Source: Roseateles toxinivorans
GTDB lineage: Bacteria; Pseudomonadota; Gammaproteobacteria; Burkholderiales; Burkholderiaceae_C
Assembly (NCBI RefSeq): GCF_004362525.1
Contig: NZ_SNXS01000001.1
Coordinates: 606,520-670,519, forward strand
DNA length: 64,000 nucleotides
Reading direction: 5' to 3'
The notes beneath the pieces are model-generated. The model ran no database searches. It was not told the DNA's origin and saw only the letters and a list, made by a program, of their open reading frames with translations. A program made the translations under genes and the position numbers. Shown piece after piece: positions 9,132 through 18,210 of this stretch (position 1 is its first letter; every line of letters starts with the position of its first letter).

Positions 9132-10139
9132 TCAACCCAACCAGTTCTTGATTCGCTGCGCCAGCGCGTCCCGGCTGATTCCGTAGCGGTCGTGAAGCGT
9201 CGGCAGCGCACCAGCGTCGAGATAGGCATCGGGGAGCCCAGCCAACTGGAAGCCCGCCGGTTGCACGCGATGGCGCAGCAGTACACTTGCTACCGCTTCG
9301 CCCAGTCCACCGATCACGGAGTGGTTCTCAGCGACGACGACAAGCCGATGCTTGTACTTCACGGCCTCGACAATCGCTGCCTCGTCCAACGGTTTGATCG
9401 TCGGGCAGTGCAATACAGCTACGCCGATGTTGTCGGCCTGGAGTGACTGCGCGACTTCGAGCGCGCGCATCGTCATGAAGCCGCTGGAGATCACCAGCAC
9501 TTCATTGCCCTCGCGCAGCACCTTGGCCTTGCCCAGTTCGAACTTGTAGTCGTATTCGTCCAGAACCAGGGGCACGTTGCCACGCGACAGGCGCAAGTAG
9601 ACCGGGCCCTTGTGCGCAGCAATCTGCGGCACGGCCTGCTCCAGGTCCAGCGCGTCGCAGGGGTCGACGATGGTCATGCCGGGAATGCCGCGCATCATTG
9701 CGATGTCTTCGGTCGCCTGGTGGCTGGGGCCGTAGCCCGTGGTCAGGCCCGGCAGTGCGCAGCAGATCTTGACGTTCAGGTTCTCCTCGGCAATCACCTG
9801 GTGGATGAAGTCGTAGGCGCGTCGGGTGCCGAACACGGCATAAGTCGTCGCGAACGGGATCAAGCCTTCCTTGGCCATGCCACCGGCAGCCGCCATCAGC
9901 AGCTGCTCGGCCATGCCCATCTGGTAGAAGCGTTCGGGGTAGGCCTGGGCAAACAGGTGCAGGTCGGTGTACTTTGCCAGGTCGGCGGTCATGCCGACGA
10001 TCTCGGCCCGGTTCGCCGCCAGCTCGACCAGAGCCTTGCCGAATGGCGCGGCCTTGACGCGCTGCCCTTCAGCAGCGATGGAGGCGATCATGGCCGACGT
10101 GGTGAGACGCGGCTTCTTTTCTGCGACTGGTGCGTTCAT
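9132..10139 (-). CDS. Transketolase, C-terminal (pyrimidine-binding) subunit
   Basis: The 335-residue protein carries the second half of a transketolase: the pyrimidine-binding domain for thiamine diphosphate (GKALVELAANRAEIVGMTADLAKYT, FYQMGMAEQLLMAAAGGMA with the catalytic Glu) and the transketolase C domain (LVISSGFMTMRALEVA, VVAENHSVIGGLGEAVA). It pairs with the next subunit to give the active heterotetramer that moves two-carbon units between sugar phosphates. Its ATG overlaps the stop of the N subunit by four bases, so the two are translationally coupled. It closes an operon with a TRAP transporter and an SDR dehydrogenase, which suggests a catabolic rather than central-metabolic role. 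Confidence 0.9.
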   Translation of the reverse strand: MNAPVAEKKPRLTTSAMIASIAAEGQRVKAAPFGKALVELAANRAEIVGMTADLAKYTDLHLFAQAYPERFYQMGMAEQLLMAAAGGMAKEGLIPFATTYAVFGTRRAYDFIHQVIAEENLNVKICCALPGLTTGYGPSHQATEDIAMMRGIPGMTIVDPCDALDLEQAVPQIAAHKGPVYLRLSRGNVPLVLDEYDYKFELGKAKVLREGNEVLVISSGFMTMRALEVAQSLQADNIGVAVLHCPTIKPLDEAAIVEAVKYKHRLVVVAENHSVIGGLGEAVASVLLRHRVQPAGFQLAGLPDAYLDAGALPTLHDRYGISRDALAQRIKNWLG

Positions 10140-11011
10140 GCCAAGGCTCCTTGAGCTTGTTGCGATTGGTCCAGGATCTGCAAGGCTTCATGCCACTCCG
10201 GTGGGTCGACGCGGATGAAGTGGTTCTTCTCGCGCTTCTCCAGGAAGGGCACGCCCTTGCCCATCAGCGTGTCGAACAGGATCACGCGCGGCTTGGCCTC
10301 GGTAAGCGCGCGTGCGGCGTCAAAGGCCTTCAGCACCGCTGGCAGATCGTTGCCATCGACGCGCTGGACGTGCCAGCCGAACGCGGCCCACTTGTCGGCC
10401 AGCGGCTCGAAGCCCATCACCTTGGACGATTGACCGTCGGCCTGCTGGTTGTTGATGTCGACCAGGCAGATCAGGTTGCCGAGACCGTGGTGCGCAGCGC
10501 CCATGGCCGCTTCCCAGGTCGAGCCTTCGTCGAGTTCGCCATCGGACATCGAGTTGTAGACGAAGGCCGGGTTCTTCTTCTGCCGCAGGCCCAGGGCCAT
10601 ACCAACGGCGATCGGCAGGCCGTGGCCCAGCGAGCCGCCGGAGATCTCCATGCCCGGCGTGTAGGTCGCCATCCCGGACATCGGCAGGCGGCTGTCGTCG
10701 CTGCCGTAGGTCTCGAGTTCGCTCTGGGGAATGATGCCGGCCTCGATCAGTGCGGCGTAGAAGGCAATCGCGTAGTGGCCGTGTGACAGAAGGAAGCGGT
10801 CACGGCCTTCCCACTCAGGTTCGTCAGGGCGCACATTCAGCGCGTGGCTGTAGGCCACCGCCAGCACGTCAGCCCAGCCGAGGGCCTGTCCGATGTAGCC
10901 CTGACCTTGCACTTCGCCCATCTGAAGCGCGTAGCGCCGGATGCGGTAGGCCGATTGCTTCAGTTCACTCAGCCCGGCCATTCCGGTCGGCGCGGCGATC
11001 GTCGTACTCAT
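10136..11011 (-). CDS. Transketolase, N-terminal (TPP-binding) subunit
   Basis: The 291-residue protein matches the first half of transketolase: the diphosphate-binding domain with DRFLLSHGHYAIAFYAAL, GGSLGHGLPIAVGMALG and MSDGELDEGSTWEAAMGAA, then LICLVDINNQQADG, which completes the thiamine diphosphate and Mg site. The ATG at 11011 is chosen because CTCCAAGGAG lies 5-15 bases upstream; the frame stays open to 11182 without a better start. Split transketolases of this sort are often found in clusters for unusual sugars or polyols. The substrate is not evident from sequence. Confidence 0.9.
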   Translation of the reverse strand: MSTTIAAPTGMAGLSELKQSAYRIRRYALQMGEVQGQGYIGQALGWADVLAVAYSHALNVRPDEPEWEGRDRFLLSHGHYAIAFYAALIEAGIIPQSELETYGSDDSRLPMSGMATYTPGMEISGGSLGHGLPIAVGMALGLRQKKNPAFVYNSMSDGELDEGSTWEAAMGAAHHGLGNLICLVDINNQQADGQSSKVMGFEPLADKWAAFGWHVQRVDGNDLPAVLKAFDAARALTEAKPRVILFDTLMGKGVPFLEKREKNHFIRVDPPEWHEALQILDQSQQAQGALA

Positions 11012-11042
11012 GGGAATCTCCTTGGAGAAGGTTGAAAGTTGG

Positions 11043-12302
11043 TCAGCGCAGGATGCTGGCCGGCACGTAGGACACGAGGGCCAGGACGCCAAACGCGACC
11101 AGGTAGAACGGTCCGAGTTCGCGCACCGTCTGGCCCACCTTGACCTTGGCCAGTGCACTGGTGATGAACAGCGTGGTGCCAACCGGCGGCGTGTACAGGC
11201 CGATCGCGAGGTTCACGACCATCATGATTCCGAGCTGTGTCATGTCCATGCCGATGCTTTGGGCCAGCGGCACGAAGACGGGCGTCAGCAGCAGCACCGC
11301 AGCCGGCAAGTCGATGAACATGCCCAGGAACAGCATTAGCAGGTTCATCAACAGGATCACCAGCCACTTGATGTGCACGTTGGCCTGGACCCACTGCGCA
11401 ATGCCCTGCGGCATCTGATCGAAGGTCAACAGCCAGCCGATGGCCGACGATGTCATGATGACGAGCAGCACGACGCCCGTGGCCAGTCCCGCTTGCACGA
11501 CCGCATGGTGCAAGCGCTGGATACTCAGGTCGCGGTACACGATCATCGACACCACGCCGGCGTAGAGGGTCGACAGCACCGCCACCTCGGTCGGCGTGGC
11601 AATGCCGAAGCGCAGGAAGATGATGATCAATACCGGGAGCACGACTGCCGGGGTGGCGTACAACAGGTGCTTGCGGAAAGCGGCACCGTCGAAGGGCGTG
11701 GTGTCGCGCGGAAAGTTGCGGCGCTTTCCCACCCACCAGCATGCCGCCATGAAGCCGCCGCACATCAGGATGCCTGGCATCACGCCGGCGACGAACAGCT
11801 CGGCGATCGACGCGTTTGAGCTCAGCGCGAACAGGATCATCGGGATCGACGGCGGGATCAGGATGTCGATCGTTGCGGCCGCAGCCAAGGTCGCCGCCGA
11901 GAACGCGGCTGGGTAGCCGAGGCGCTTGTGCCAGGGAATCAGCAGTGAACCGATCGCCGAGGCATCGGCGACCGCCGAGCCGGAGACGCCGCCGAACAGG
12001 GTCGACGACAGCACGCCGACTTGGGCCGGTCCACCGTGGAAGCGGCCGATCAGCGCCGACAGCACGCCGACCAGCGCCTGGCCGAGCTTGCCGCCCATCA
12101 TCAACGAGCCTGTCAGCATGAAGAAGGGGATCGCGATCAAAGGGAAGCTCTGAACCTGGGCCACCATCTGCTGCACGAGCAGATCTAGAGGCACGCGGTC
12201 AGAGGTTGCGGCGGCGGCCATCGCGGCCAGCAGCAGCGCATGGGCGATCGGCATGGCGGCCACCGCCGCACCGAGAAGGACAAGCAGGATGAGTGCACTC
12301 AT
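11043..12302 (-). CDS. TRAP transporter large permease (DctM family)
   Basis: This 419-residue protein of about 12 membrane segments is the transport subunit of a tripartite ATP-independent periplasmic transporter. It moves an organic acid or sugar acid delivered by the binding protein, driven by a sodium or proton gradient. Recognisable family blocks are FPLIAIPFFMLTGSLM, STLFGGVSGSAVADASAIGS, the loop IPPSIPMILFA and the C-terminal GLYTPPVGTTLFI. It follows the small permease by 24 bases in one operon. Confidence 0.95.
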   Translation of the reverse strand: MSALILLVLLGAAVAAMPIAHALLLAAMAAAATSDRVPLDLLVQQMVAQVQSFPLIAIPFFMLTGSLMMGGKLGQALVGVLSALIGRFHGGPAQVGVLSSTLFGGVSGSAVADASAIGSLLIPWHKRLGYPAAFSAATLAAAATIDILIPPSIPMILFALSSNASIAELFVAGVMPGILMCGGFMAACWWVGKRRNFPRDTTPFDGAAFRKHLLYATPAVVLPVLIIIFLRFGIATPTEVAVLSTLYAGVVSMIVYRDLSIQRLHHAVVQAGLATGVVLLVIMTSSAIGWLLTFDQMPQGIAQWVQANVHIKWLVILLMNLLMLFLGMFIDLPAAVLLLTPVFVPLAQSIGMDMTQLGIMMVVNLAIGLYTPPVGTTLFITSALAKVKVGQTVRELGPFYLVAFGVLALVSYVPASILR

Positions 12303-12326
12303 GGTGTTCTCCAGTGGGTTCGGGGG

Positions 12327-12854
12327 CTACCAGTGCGCCGTCGGCACTTGGGGTTCGGCGTCGTGTGCGGGCTCGGGCTGGACGCGCGAGGCTTGCCAGG
12401 CGGACTGCAGGGCCAGCAACGCGAGCAGGGCCATGCCCACCATCACGCAGCCGTAGGTCAGCGACCCAGGGACTTGCAGGATCGGCGACTTCTCGTCGTG
12501 CACGACATCGAGCATGCGAAGCGTCGCCCAGGCCAGCGTGCCGTACAGCCCTGCGACAACGAGCCAGCTCAGCACGCCCACCACGCGCCGCGCTGCGGCA
12601 GGGATGGCCTCCATCAGGAAGGTCGTCGCGATGTGTGCGCTGTGCACCGCCGCCAGCACCACCCCGGCCATCACCATCCACGGGAACAGCAGCTCTGGCA
12701 CCTCGTTGGCCCATTGCAGGCTGGAACCCCGGGCATAACGAAGCACGGTGTTGACCACGAGGATCAGGAATATCGCGACCGTGCTCAGCCACAGCACGAC
12801 ATGGCACAAGTTCACTACGCCGCGTTGGACTGCGTTGCGTTCGACAGCATTCAT
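12327..12854 (-). CDS. TRAP transporter small permease (DctQ family)
   Basis: The 175-residue protein has four predicted membrane segments (about residues 20-38, 52-72, 92-114 and 130-150), as usual for DctQ. It forms the membrane complex with the large permease encoded next. Family features include an early hydrophobic stretch ending in NTVLRYARG, then WANEVPELLFPWMVMAG, and the AHIATTFL segment. The last 25 residues form a hydrophilic cytoplasmic tail. It sits between the binding protein and the large permease, the standard order. Confidence 0.92.
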   Translation of the reverse strand: MNAVERNAVQRGVVNLCHVVLWLSTVAIFLILVVNTVLRYARGSSLQWANEVPELLFPWMVMAGVVLAAVHSAHIATTFLMEAIPAAARRVVGVLSWLVVAGLYGTLAWATLRMLDVVHDEKSPILQVPGSLTYGCVMVGMALLALLALQSAWQASRVQPEPAHDAEPQVPTAHW

Positions 12855-12917
12855 GAGAGTCTCCTCAGCGCGGGTCCGACGGGCGCCAGTGGCGCCTTGA
12901 AGCCGCTCAAACCAGGG

Positions 12918-13910
12918 TTACTTGGAGCGCGCGGCCGTTATGACCTTCTTGACGTACGGGCCGATCGGCGTGGCCAGCCACTTGGCGTCGACCGGGGCGG
13001 TGGCCTTCTCGAAGGCAGCCTTGTCGACCGTGGTGACCTGCACGCCCTTGGCCTTGAGTTCGACCAGCAACTTTTCGTCCGACTCCTGGGACAGCTTGCG
13101 CTGCAGCGCGGTGGCCTCGGCCGCGGCCTCGGTGACGGCCTTGCGGTCGGCCTCCGACAGCCGGTCCCAGCTGCGCTTGCCCATCAGGAAGGGTGTCATC
13201 TGGAACATGTGGCTGGTCAGGGCCAAGTGCTTCTGCACCTCGTAGAGCTTGCTGGCATGGATGTTCACCAACGGGTTCTCCTGCCCGTCGACCACACCTT
13301 GCTGCAGGGCCACGTAGAGCTCGGCGAACTTGATCTGCTGGGCTTCGGCACCGAGAGATTGCATGATGTCAACCAGCACCGTGTCGGGCGGGGTGCGCAT
13401 CTTCAGGCCCTTCATGTCCTCGACCTTGGTGATCGGGCGCTTGCTGTTGGTCATGTGACGGATGCCGTTGTCCCAATAGCCGAGCACGACCAGGCCCTTT
13501 TCAGCGGACTTGTCGGAAAGTTCCTTTCCGAGCGGACCGTCCAGCACCTTGAAGGCCTGTGCGGCGCTGGAGAACAGGAACGGCATGCCGAACGCGGCGT
13601 ACTCTGGCACTGCGTTGGCGACCGCACCTTGCGAGTTCGCCGACATGTCCAGCGCGCCGGTGCGCATTGCTGTCACCATGGCCGCGTCGTCGCCGAGTTG
13701 GGCTGACGGTGCGACCTGCACTTCGATGCGGCCGCCGGACTTGGCCTTAACCACCTCGGCGAACTTCACCGCAGCTTCGTGGCGTGGGTTGCCGGGAGCG
13801 GCGCCATGGCCGAGCGTCAGCTTGACGGCCTGCGCTTGTGCGACAAGCGGGGAGAGGAGGCTGCCGGCAGCCAGGGCCAGCAGGGAGCGGGTGAATATCT
13901 TGCGTTGCAT
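12918..13910 (-). CDS. TRAP transporter substrate-binding protein (DctP family)
   Basis: The 330-residue periplasmic binding protein has an N-terminal signal peptide (MQRKIFTRSLLALAAGSLL, cleavage near AQA-QA). The DctP fold is indicated by LGHGAAPGNPRHEAAVKF, then GRIEVQVAPSAQLGD, the SKRPITKVEDMKGLKMRTPPD block with the conserved Arg that binds the substrate carboxylate, and VVDGQENP. The ligand is therefore probably an organic or sugar acid, though the operon's transketolase points to a carbohydrate. It lies 54 bases after the SDR gene. Confidence 0.93.
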   Translation of the reverse strand: MQRKIFTRSLLALAAGSLLSPLVAQAQAVKLTLGHGAAPGNPRHEAAVKFAEVVKAKSGGRIEVQVAPSAQLGDDAAMVTAMRTGALDMSANSQGAVANAVPEYAAFGMPFLFSSAAQAFKVLDGPLGKELSDKSAEKGLVVLGYWDNGIRHMTNSKRPITKVEDMKGLKMRTPPDTVLVDIMQSLGAEAQQIKFAELYVALQQGVVDGQENPLVNIHASKLYEVQKHLALTSHMFQMTPFLMGKRSWDRLSEADRKAVTEAAAEATALQRKLSQESDEKLLVELKAKGVQVTTVDKAAFEKATAPVDAKWLATPIGPYVKKVITAARSK

Positions 13911-13964
13911 GGTCTTTTGTCTCCGAGTGTGTTGTGACGAGGTGTGGCGCTTTGGGGGCGGCCG

Positions 13965-14714
13965 TCAGTGGATCAACATGCCGCCGTTCACGTCGAGCGT
14001 GATACCGGTGCAGTACAACGAAAGGTCGCTGGCAAGGAAAACGCAGGCGCCGCCGATGTCGTCAGCGCGGCCCAGGCGGGCCAGCGGGATCGTCTCGGCG
14101 ATTTCGGCCTTCTTCTCTTCGGTGAGCTTGCCCTTGATGATGTCGGTGCCGATCAGGCCCGGGGTGATGCAGTTGACGCGGATGCCCTCGGGGCCGAACT
14201 CGCGTGCCATCGCACGGGCCAGGCCGAGCACACCGGCCTTCGCCGCCGAGTAGTGTGGGCCGCCCAGGATGCCGCCGCCACGCTGTGCGGAGACCGACGA
14301 GATGCAAACGATCGAGCCGCTCTGCTGCAACTGCATGGTTGGCAGCACCGCCTGCGACATGTACAGCGTGCCACGCAGGCTCACGTCGAGAATGCGGTCG
14401 TAGTCGGCGCCGGTGATGTCGCAGGTCTTCGCCGGCTGCGTGATGCCGGCGTTGTTGACAAGCACGTCGATGCGGCCGAAGGCCTTCAGCACGGCCGCTG
14501 CGGCGGCGTCGCATGAGGCCTTGTCGGTAACGTCGGCCACCAGTCCAAGGTGCTCCCCGCCGATCTGTGCCGCTGCCGCAGCCGGTTCGGCACGGGCGAG
14601 ATCGAGCACCACGACGCGTGCGCCGTGAGATGCCATCAGCCGAGCAGTGGCGAAGCCAAGGCCGTTGAGGCCGGCACCGCCGGTGATAACGGCAACTTTG
14701 TCCTTGAGCAGCAT
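13965..14714 (-). CDS. SDR-family oxidoreductase (short-chain dehydrogenase)
   Basis: The 249-residue protein is a classical short-chain dehydrogenase. The nucleotide-binding motif is ITGGAGLNGLGFATA near residues 11-25, NNAG follows, then the Ser of ISSVSAQ and the YSAAK catalytic pair. VLDLARAE after the second strand has an Asp at the position that usually favours NAD over NADP. The ATG at 14714 is chosen because the usual SDR start sequence (LLKDKVAVITGG) follows at once; the longer frame to 14915 has no family similarity. As first gene of the operon it probably oxidises the imported sugar or polyol for the transketolase. That is inference. Confidence 0.9.
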   Translation of the reverse strand: MLLKDKVAVITGGAGLNGLGFATARLMASHGARVVVLDLARAEPAAAAAQIGGEHLGLVADVTDKASCDAAAAAVLKAFGRIDVLVNNAGITQPAKTCDITGADYDRILDVSLRGTLYMSQAVLPTMQLQQSGSIVCISSVSAQRGGGILGGPHYSAAKAGVLGLARAMAREFGPEGIRVNCITPGLIGTDIIKGKLTEEKKAEIAETIPLARLGRADDIGGACVFLASDLSLYCTGITLDVNGGMLIH

Positions 14715-14838
14715 GTCGTTGGTCTCCAGTGAATAAAGGTTCGGCGCGAACCCTGGAGACAGCCGGCGGTTCCGGACCCTGGGGTCTGTGACCCTCTGCG
14801 GGTGCCTCGGGCTTGGGTGCCGCGGCTTGTCTCCCGTG

Positions 14839-14851
14839 TTCGTGAAACGAA
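14839..14851. promoter_or_regulatory. Candidate LysR operator (T-N11-A) between the SDR operon and the LysR gene
   Basis: TTCGTGAAACGAA is a perfect inverted repeat with 5-base arms and a 3-base centre, and it fits the T-N11-A pattern of LysR-type regulator sites. It lies 85 bases upstream of the LysR start and 125 bases upstream of the divergent SDR start, the usual place for autoregulation and activation of the neighbouring operon. Confidence 0.5.
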
Positions 14852-14935
14852 TATTCGGCGCTGGACTGCATGACGACAAGCGAAGTGTTTTCACCTTAAG
14901 ATGACGATCCGTCACTCAACGACAGGGTTGACCCC

Positions 14936-15820
14936 ATGGCCTCGCTTCCTCCGGTCATCAACCTCCAGGCCTTCGAGGCCGTGGCGCGCAGGCGCAGTTT
15001 CGCGCTCGCGGCGGCAGAGCTGCACCTCACGGCCTCGGCAGTCAGCCACCAGGTCGCGCGACTCGAATCGCATCTGGGCGTGCGCCTTTTCGAGCGAAGC
15101 GCACACGGGGTGCGCATCAGCGTTGCGGGGGCCACTTACCTCTCACGTGTGGGTGGCGCGTTGTCCGCCATTGCTACTGCGACCGAGGACCTGCGGCAAG
15201 GGGTGAGCAACAGCCTCTACGTCCACTCGGCACCTAGCTTCGCGAGCCAATGGCTGATGTCGCGGTTGCAAGGGTTTGCGCAGGCTTACCCCGACATTTC
15301 GCTGAACCTGTCGGCGGCGCACACGCCTAGCGACTTTGAACTGGGCCAGTCCGACATCGACATCCGCTACGGTGTGCCGAATTGGCCAGGCTTAGTGGTC
15401 GAGCCGCTGTTCGAGGAACTCGTCTTACCGCTTGCGAGTCCTGCGTTCATCCAGGCGCATCGTCTGAAGCGACCAGAGCATCTGCTGGGGGTCAAGCTCA
15501 TCCAGAGCAATGTCAGCGTCGTTCAGTGGTCCGACTGGTTTGGCAAGTTCACCGAGCTGCGTGCTCCGGATCGGTTCGCGGTGCGGTTTGATCGGGCCCA
15601 AATGTCACTCGACGCGGCAACGCAAGGCCTCGGCGTTGCACTCGAAAGCGCGACGATCGCTGGGCGGCATATCGCAGCGCGCCAGCTCCGGCCCGTCTTC
15701 GGACTCGACAAAGCCATCAAGGTCAAGGCGCACTTCGCGGTGTACCCGGCGAAGCACGGAAAGCGACCGCCTGTGGAAGCCTTCCTATCGTGGCTGCACG
15801 GGGAAGCCTCGAAATCCTAG
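14936..15820 (+). CDS. LysR-family transcriptional regulator (GcvA-like)
   Basis: The 294-residue protein has an N-terminal winged helix-turn-helix (LQAFEAVARRRSFALAAAELHLTASAVSHQVARLE) and a C-terminal effector-binding domain of the GcvA type (SFASQWLMSRLQGFAQAYPDI, DIDIRYGVPNWPGL, QGLGVALES). It is divergent from the SDR-TRAP-transketolase operon across a 221-base gap holding a T-N11-A palindrome, so it most likely controls that operon in response to its substrate or an intermediate. The effector is unknown. Confidence 0.93.
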   Translation: MASLPPVINLQAFEAVARRRSFALAAAELHLTASAVSHQVARLESHLGVRLFERSAHGVRISVAGATYLSRVGGALSAIATATEDLRQGVSNSLYVHSAPSFASQWLMSRLQGFAQAYPDISLNLSAAHTPSDFELGQSDIDIRYGVPNWPGLVVEPLFEELVLPLASPAFIQAHRLKRPEHLLGVKLIQSNVSVVQWSDWFGKFTELRAPDRFAVRFDRAQMSLDAATQGLGVALESATIAGRHIAARQLRPVFGLDKAIKVKAHFAVYPAKHGKRPPVEAFLSWLHGEASKS

Positions 15821-16595
15821 GCACCGTTTCGCGTTGGCACGTTCGGGCCTGGGCTTCGACCGCTTTCGCTTCAATTGAACTTCGCCTTTGGGTCGTCATG
15901 AGCCCGTCGCCGCGCGCGGAAGCAGCCACTCAAGTAGCGAGGCCGTGCAGTCGCAATCCGGGGAGGCAGCAGTTCCTCCTATAGCCGACACTCGGGCCAG
16001 CGCAGGTCGCTGACGCGAACGTCGGTTTGACGGCCTATACCGTGAGCCCGGCAGCTGCCTGGGACCGGCTCCTAACGCTGCCTATGCGCAGATCTCAACT
16101 ATGCGCAGTTGGCCGGCGCGGACGATCGTGAAGCAAGAGTTCGGGCGGCCTCCAAGTAGGCCCGTCCGACCAGCCCTTGACATAGTTGTCGTCGGCGTGC
16201 GGCCCAATGAAGCATTGCGTGGTGCCGTTGACTGGCTGTCGTGCTTTGCTCCGACCCACTAGGCTGCGACGTTGCGTCGCGTGAGCAAATCGTGCTGCCG
16301 CCAGTGTTCATCGACCTCATCGACCGACGTCAGTTCGGCGATTCAATTCGATGCGGAGACGGGCGCCAAAGTATTCAAGACCTCAGTTGCAGCCGGCGCA
16401 GCGCAGCTCGCCGGCCTTGCCAGGCGAAAACTATGACCGGTCCAGTATCGAGCCGTCATGCTGGACGCCGCGCGGATAAACGGCTGTGGTCACTCGCGGC
16501 GGCGGGCTGATTTCACGATGCGTTGAACAAAGCGGTCATGGAACTGTCCGCCTGACCGCAGAACTTACGACGGGTCTTGAGGGTGATGCAGTCTT
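15821..16595. other. Gene-poor stretch of about 775 bases
   Basis: No frame here looks like a protein, and I found no tRNA, terminator or clear repeat. Short frames (for example 16099-16320 minus and 16241-16510 plus) overlap each other and lack family features. It probably holds eroded DNA at a junction, because the gene just downstream is a PAS-domain fragment that stops abruptly at about 16596. Confidence 0.5.
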
Positions 16596-16883
16596 CTACC
16601 CGAAGAGCCGGGACGTCGCGCTGTTGGCAACCGCGATTCGCTGATCCGGCGTGATCGTGATCACGGCGTCGACGGGCTGATCAACGATGAGGCCGAGTAG
16701 CAGGAGTCGCTCTGGCGCGGAAGCCATCATGTGGGACACCTCAGGGCTCCGCAGCGATGCGACCCATGCATCGACGGCCGGACAGAGGGCGTGGCTGATG
16801 GGCGCCTTTGCCGCGCGCGACGCTGCCGAGCAGCCGGGACGTGCAGCGGCCTCGCGCGAGGTCAGTTCCGTGGCGGCCGTCAT
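16596..16883 (-). pseudogene. Truncated PAS-domain protein
   Basis: The ATG at 16883 overlaps the hemerythrin stop codon (ATGA), so this was the third gene of a coupled set. After about 55 residues of low-complexity start, residues 60-95 read as the beginning of a PAS sensor domain (LLLLGLIVDQPVDAVITITPDQRIAVANSATSRLFG). The frame then hits a stop exactly where the domain should continue. A PAS kinase or cyclase may have been cut here. Either the start of the gene or the whole unit is now non-functional. Confidence 0.55.
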
Positions 16884-17266
16884 GCGCCGCTTTCCCGCCA
16901 GAACGCTTCGAGCTGGGCGAAGAACTCGCGGTCCTCCCAGCGGGTGTGGTTCTCCAGCCGGGCGCCGAGCAGGATCAGATCGGCCGGGTGGCTGCAGCGG
17001 TCGATCAGATCCAGCAACTCCAGGTGCTCGGCTCGCAGCCGGGCCCCTTCCGCGTGAAGTCCGGCGGACGGCGGGACGCCGTCAACGACGGCTTCCTCCC
17101 GTTTCGCGTGCGCCGCGAGATGCCCGCGAAACTTGGCCAGGCGGAGCAGGTCGGACTCCTCGAGCGCGACGCCATCCTCGGTGGATGCCGCCTTCGCCCA
17201 CCTCGCGAAAGTCAGCGCCTGGTGGTGTTCGCGGGCCAGAGGCACAAGCTTGGCGTGGCGTTTCAT
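16880..17266 (-). CDS. Hemerythrin (HHE cation-binding) domain protein
   Basis: The 128-residue protein is a single hemerythrin domain, a four-helix bundle that binds a di-iron centre. Candidate ligands are His14-His15 (REHHQ), the HLAAHAKREE block, EHLELLDLI and the C-terminal LENHTRWEDREFF. Such proteins sense or store oxygen or NO, or handle iron. Its start overlaps the AraC stop by four bases and its stop overlaps the PAS fragment, so the three were translated together. A Leu/Arg-rich middle (ESDLLRLAKFRGH) joins helices one and two. Confidence 0.85.
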   Translation of the reverse strand: MKRHAKLVPLAREHHQALTFARWAKAASTEDGVALEESDLLRLAKFRGHLAAHAKREEAVVDGVPPSAGLHAEGARLRAEHLELLDLIDRCSHPADLILLGARLENHTRWEDREFFAQLEAFWRESGA

Positions 17267-18210
17267 GCCGGGTTTGCCGGTGCATGCATGACGTGACCGG
17301 GATGGCCTGCCGGCTTGAAGGCCCAGAGGCCCGGAGCATCGGCCCTGATACCGCTCCGCAGGCCGGACGGCGTGGCCCCGGTGATCGTGCGGAACTCGCG
17401 TGTCATGTGGGATTGGTCCGCGTAGCCCGATTCGATGGCGATTTGTCCAAGCTGCGAGCGGCTCGCTGGCTCATTCGCGATCTGCGCCAGGGCCGACTCG
17501 AAGCGCTTGATGCGGCGCCAGGCGACAGGGTTCAGGCCGATCAGGGCTTCGAACCTGCGCATGAAATGGCGCTCACTGAGTCCTGCCTGTTCGGCGGCGA
17601 GCGAGACCGAGCGGCCATGCGCCATGGCACAGACCAGCCGGGCAGCCTCCGCAGCCTCTATCTCGAACGGGTCACTGCGAACCGCCAGCGCCATCAGCGC
17701 TGCCGTCAAGAGCTCGGGTTGGTCGACGCTCGCCAGCAAACTGGAGAGGGTCCGGGGTTGCAGCAGTTGAGCGGCCTCTCGGGCTTCGAGGTCCTGGAGC
17801 GCGTTCACCATCCGCGCGGGCTGCAGGCCGAACCAGTGTGACAGCAGCCAGGGCTGCAACACGATGCTCAGCGATCGCAGCGGCGCCTGGGCCCGGGTCG
17901 ACAGCGGGGCTGTGAACGGCCCCGTGACGAACGCGCGGGGCAGGCACGCACCCGACGCGCCGAGCCGCACCTGGCCAGTCCCGGCAACCAGATTGAGGCA
18001 GGCATAGGCGTTCGCCGGCACCGTTCCTTGCACGCTCGCTGCCTGCTCGCTTCCTCGTACTTCGCGGCGAACGATGCATGCCACGAGCCCGCTCAATGCC
18101 GGCGGCGCAGGCAGGACGTTGACGTGCTCGCCGGCATCGACGGTCAGATGCACCGGGAGGGGCGCCGCAGCAGCCGAGGTCGAGGTGGCATCCACGAAGA
18201 GCGAGTTCAT
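17263..18210 (-). CDS. AraC-family transcriptional regulator coupled to hemerythrin
   Basis: The 315-residue protein has an N-terminal sensor region (residues 20-190, including a PAPPALSGLVACIV stretch as in DUF6597-type domains) and a C-terminal AraC DNA-binding domain with SLAAEQAGLSERHFMRRFEALIGLNPVAWRRI and ESGYADQSHMTREFRTITGATPS. It is the first gene of the coupled set with the hemerythrin, so it likely reports on redox or gas status, or controls its own operon. The start at 18210 has no strong ribosome binding site. Confidence 0.88.
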   Translation of the reverse strand: MNSLFVDATSTSAAAAPLPVHLTVDAGEHVNVLPAPPALSGLVACIVRREVRGSEQAASVQGTVPANAYACLNLVAGTGQVRLGASGACLPRAFVTGPFTAPLSTRAQAPLRSLSIVLQPWLLSHWFGLQPARMVNALQDLEAREAAQLLQPRTLSSLLASVDQPELLTAALMALAVRSDPFEIEAAEAARLVCAMAHGRSVSLAAEQAGLSERHFMRRFEALIGLNPVAWRRIKRFESALAQIANEPASRSQLGQIAIESGYADQSHMTREFRTITGATPSGLRSGIRADAPGLWAFKPAGHPGHVMHAPANPA

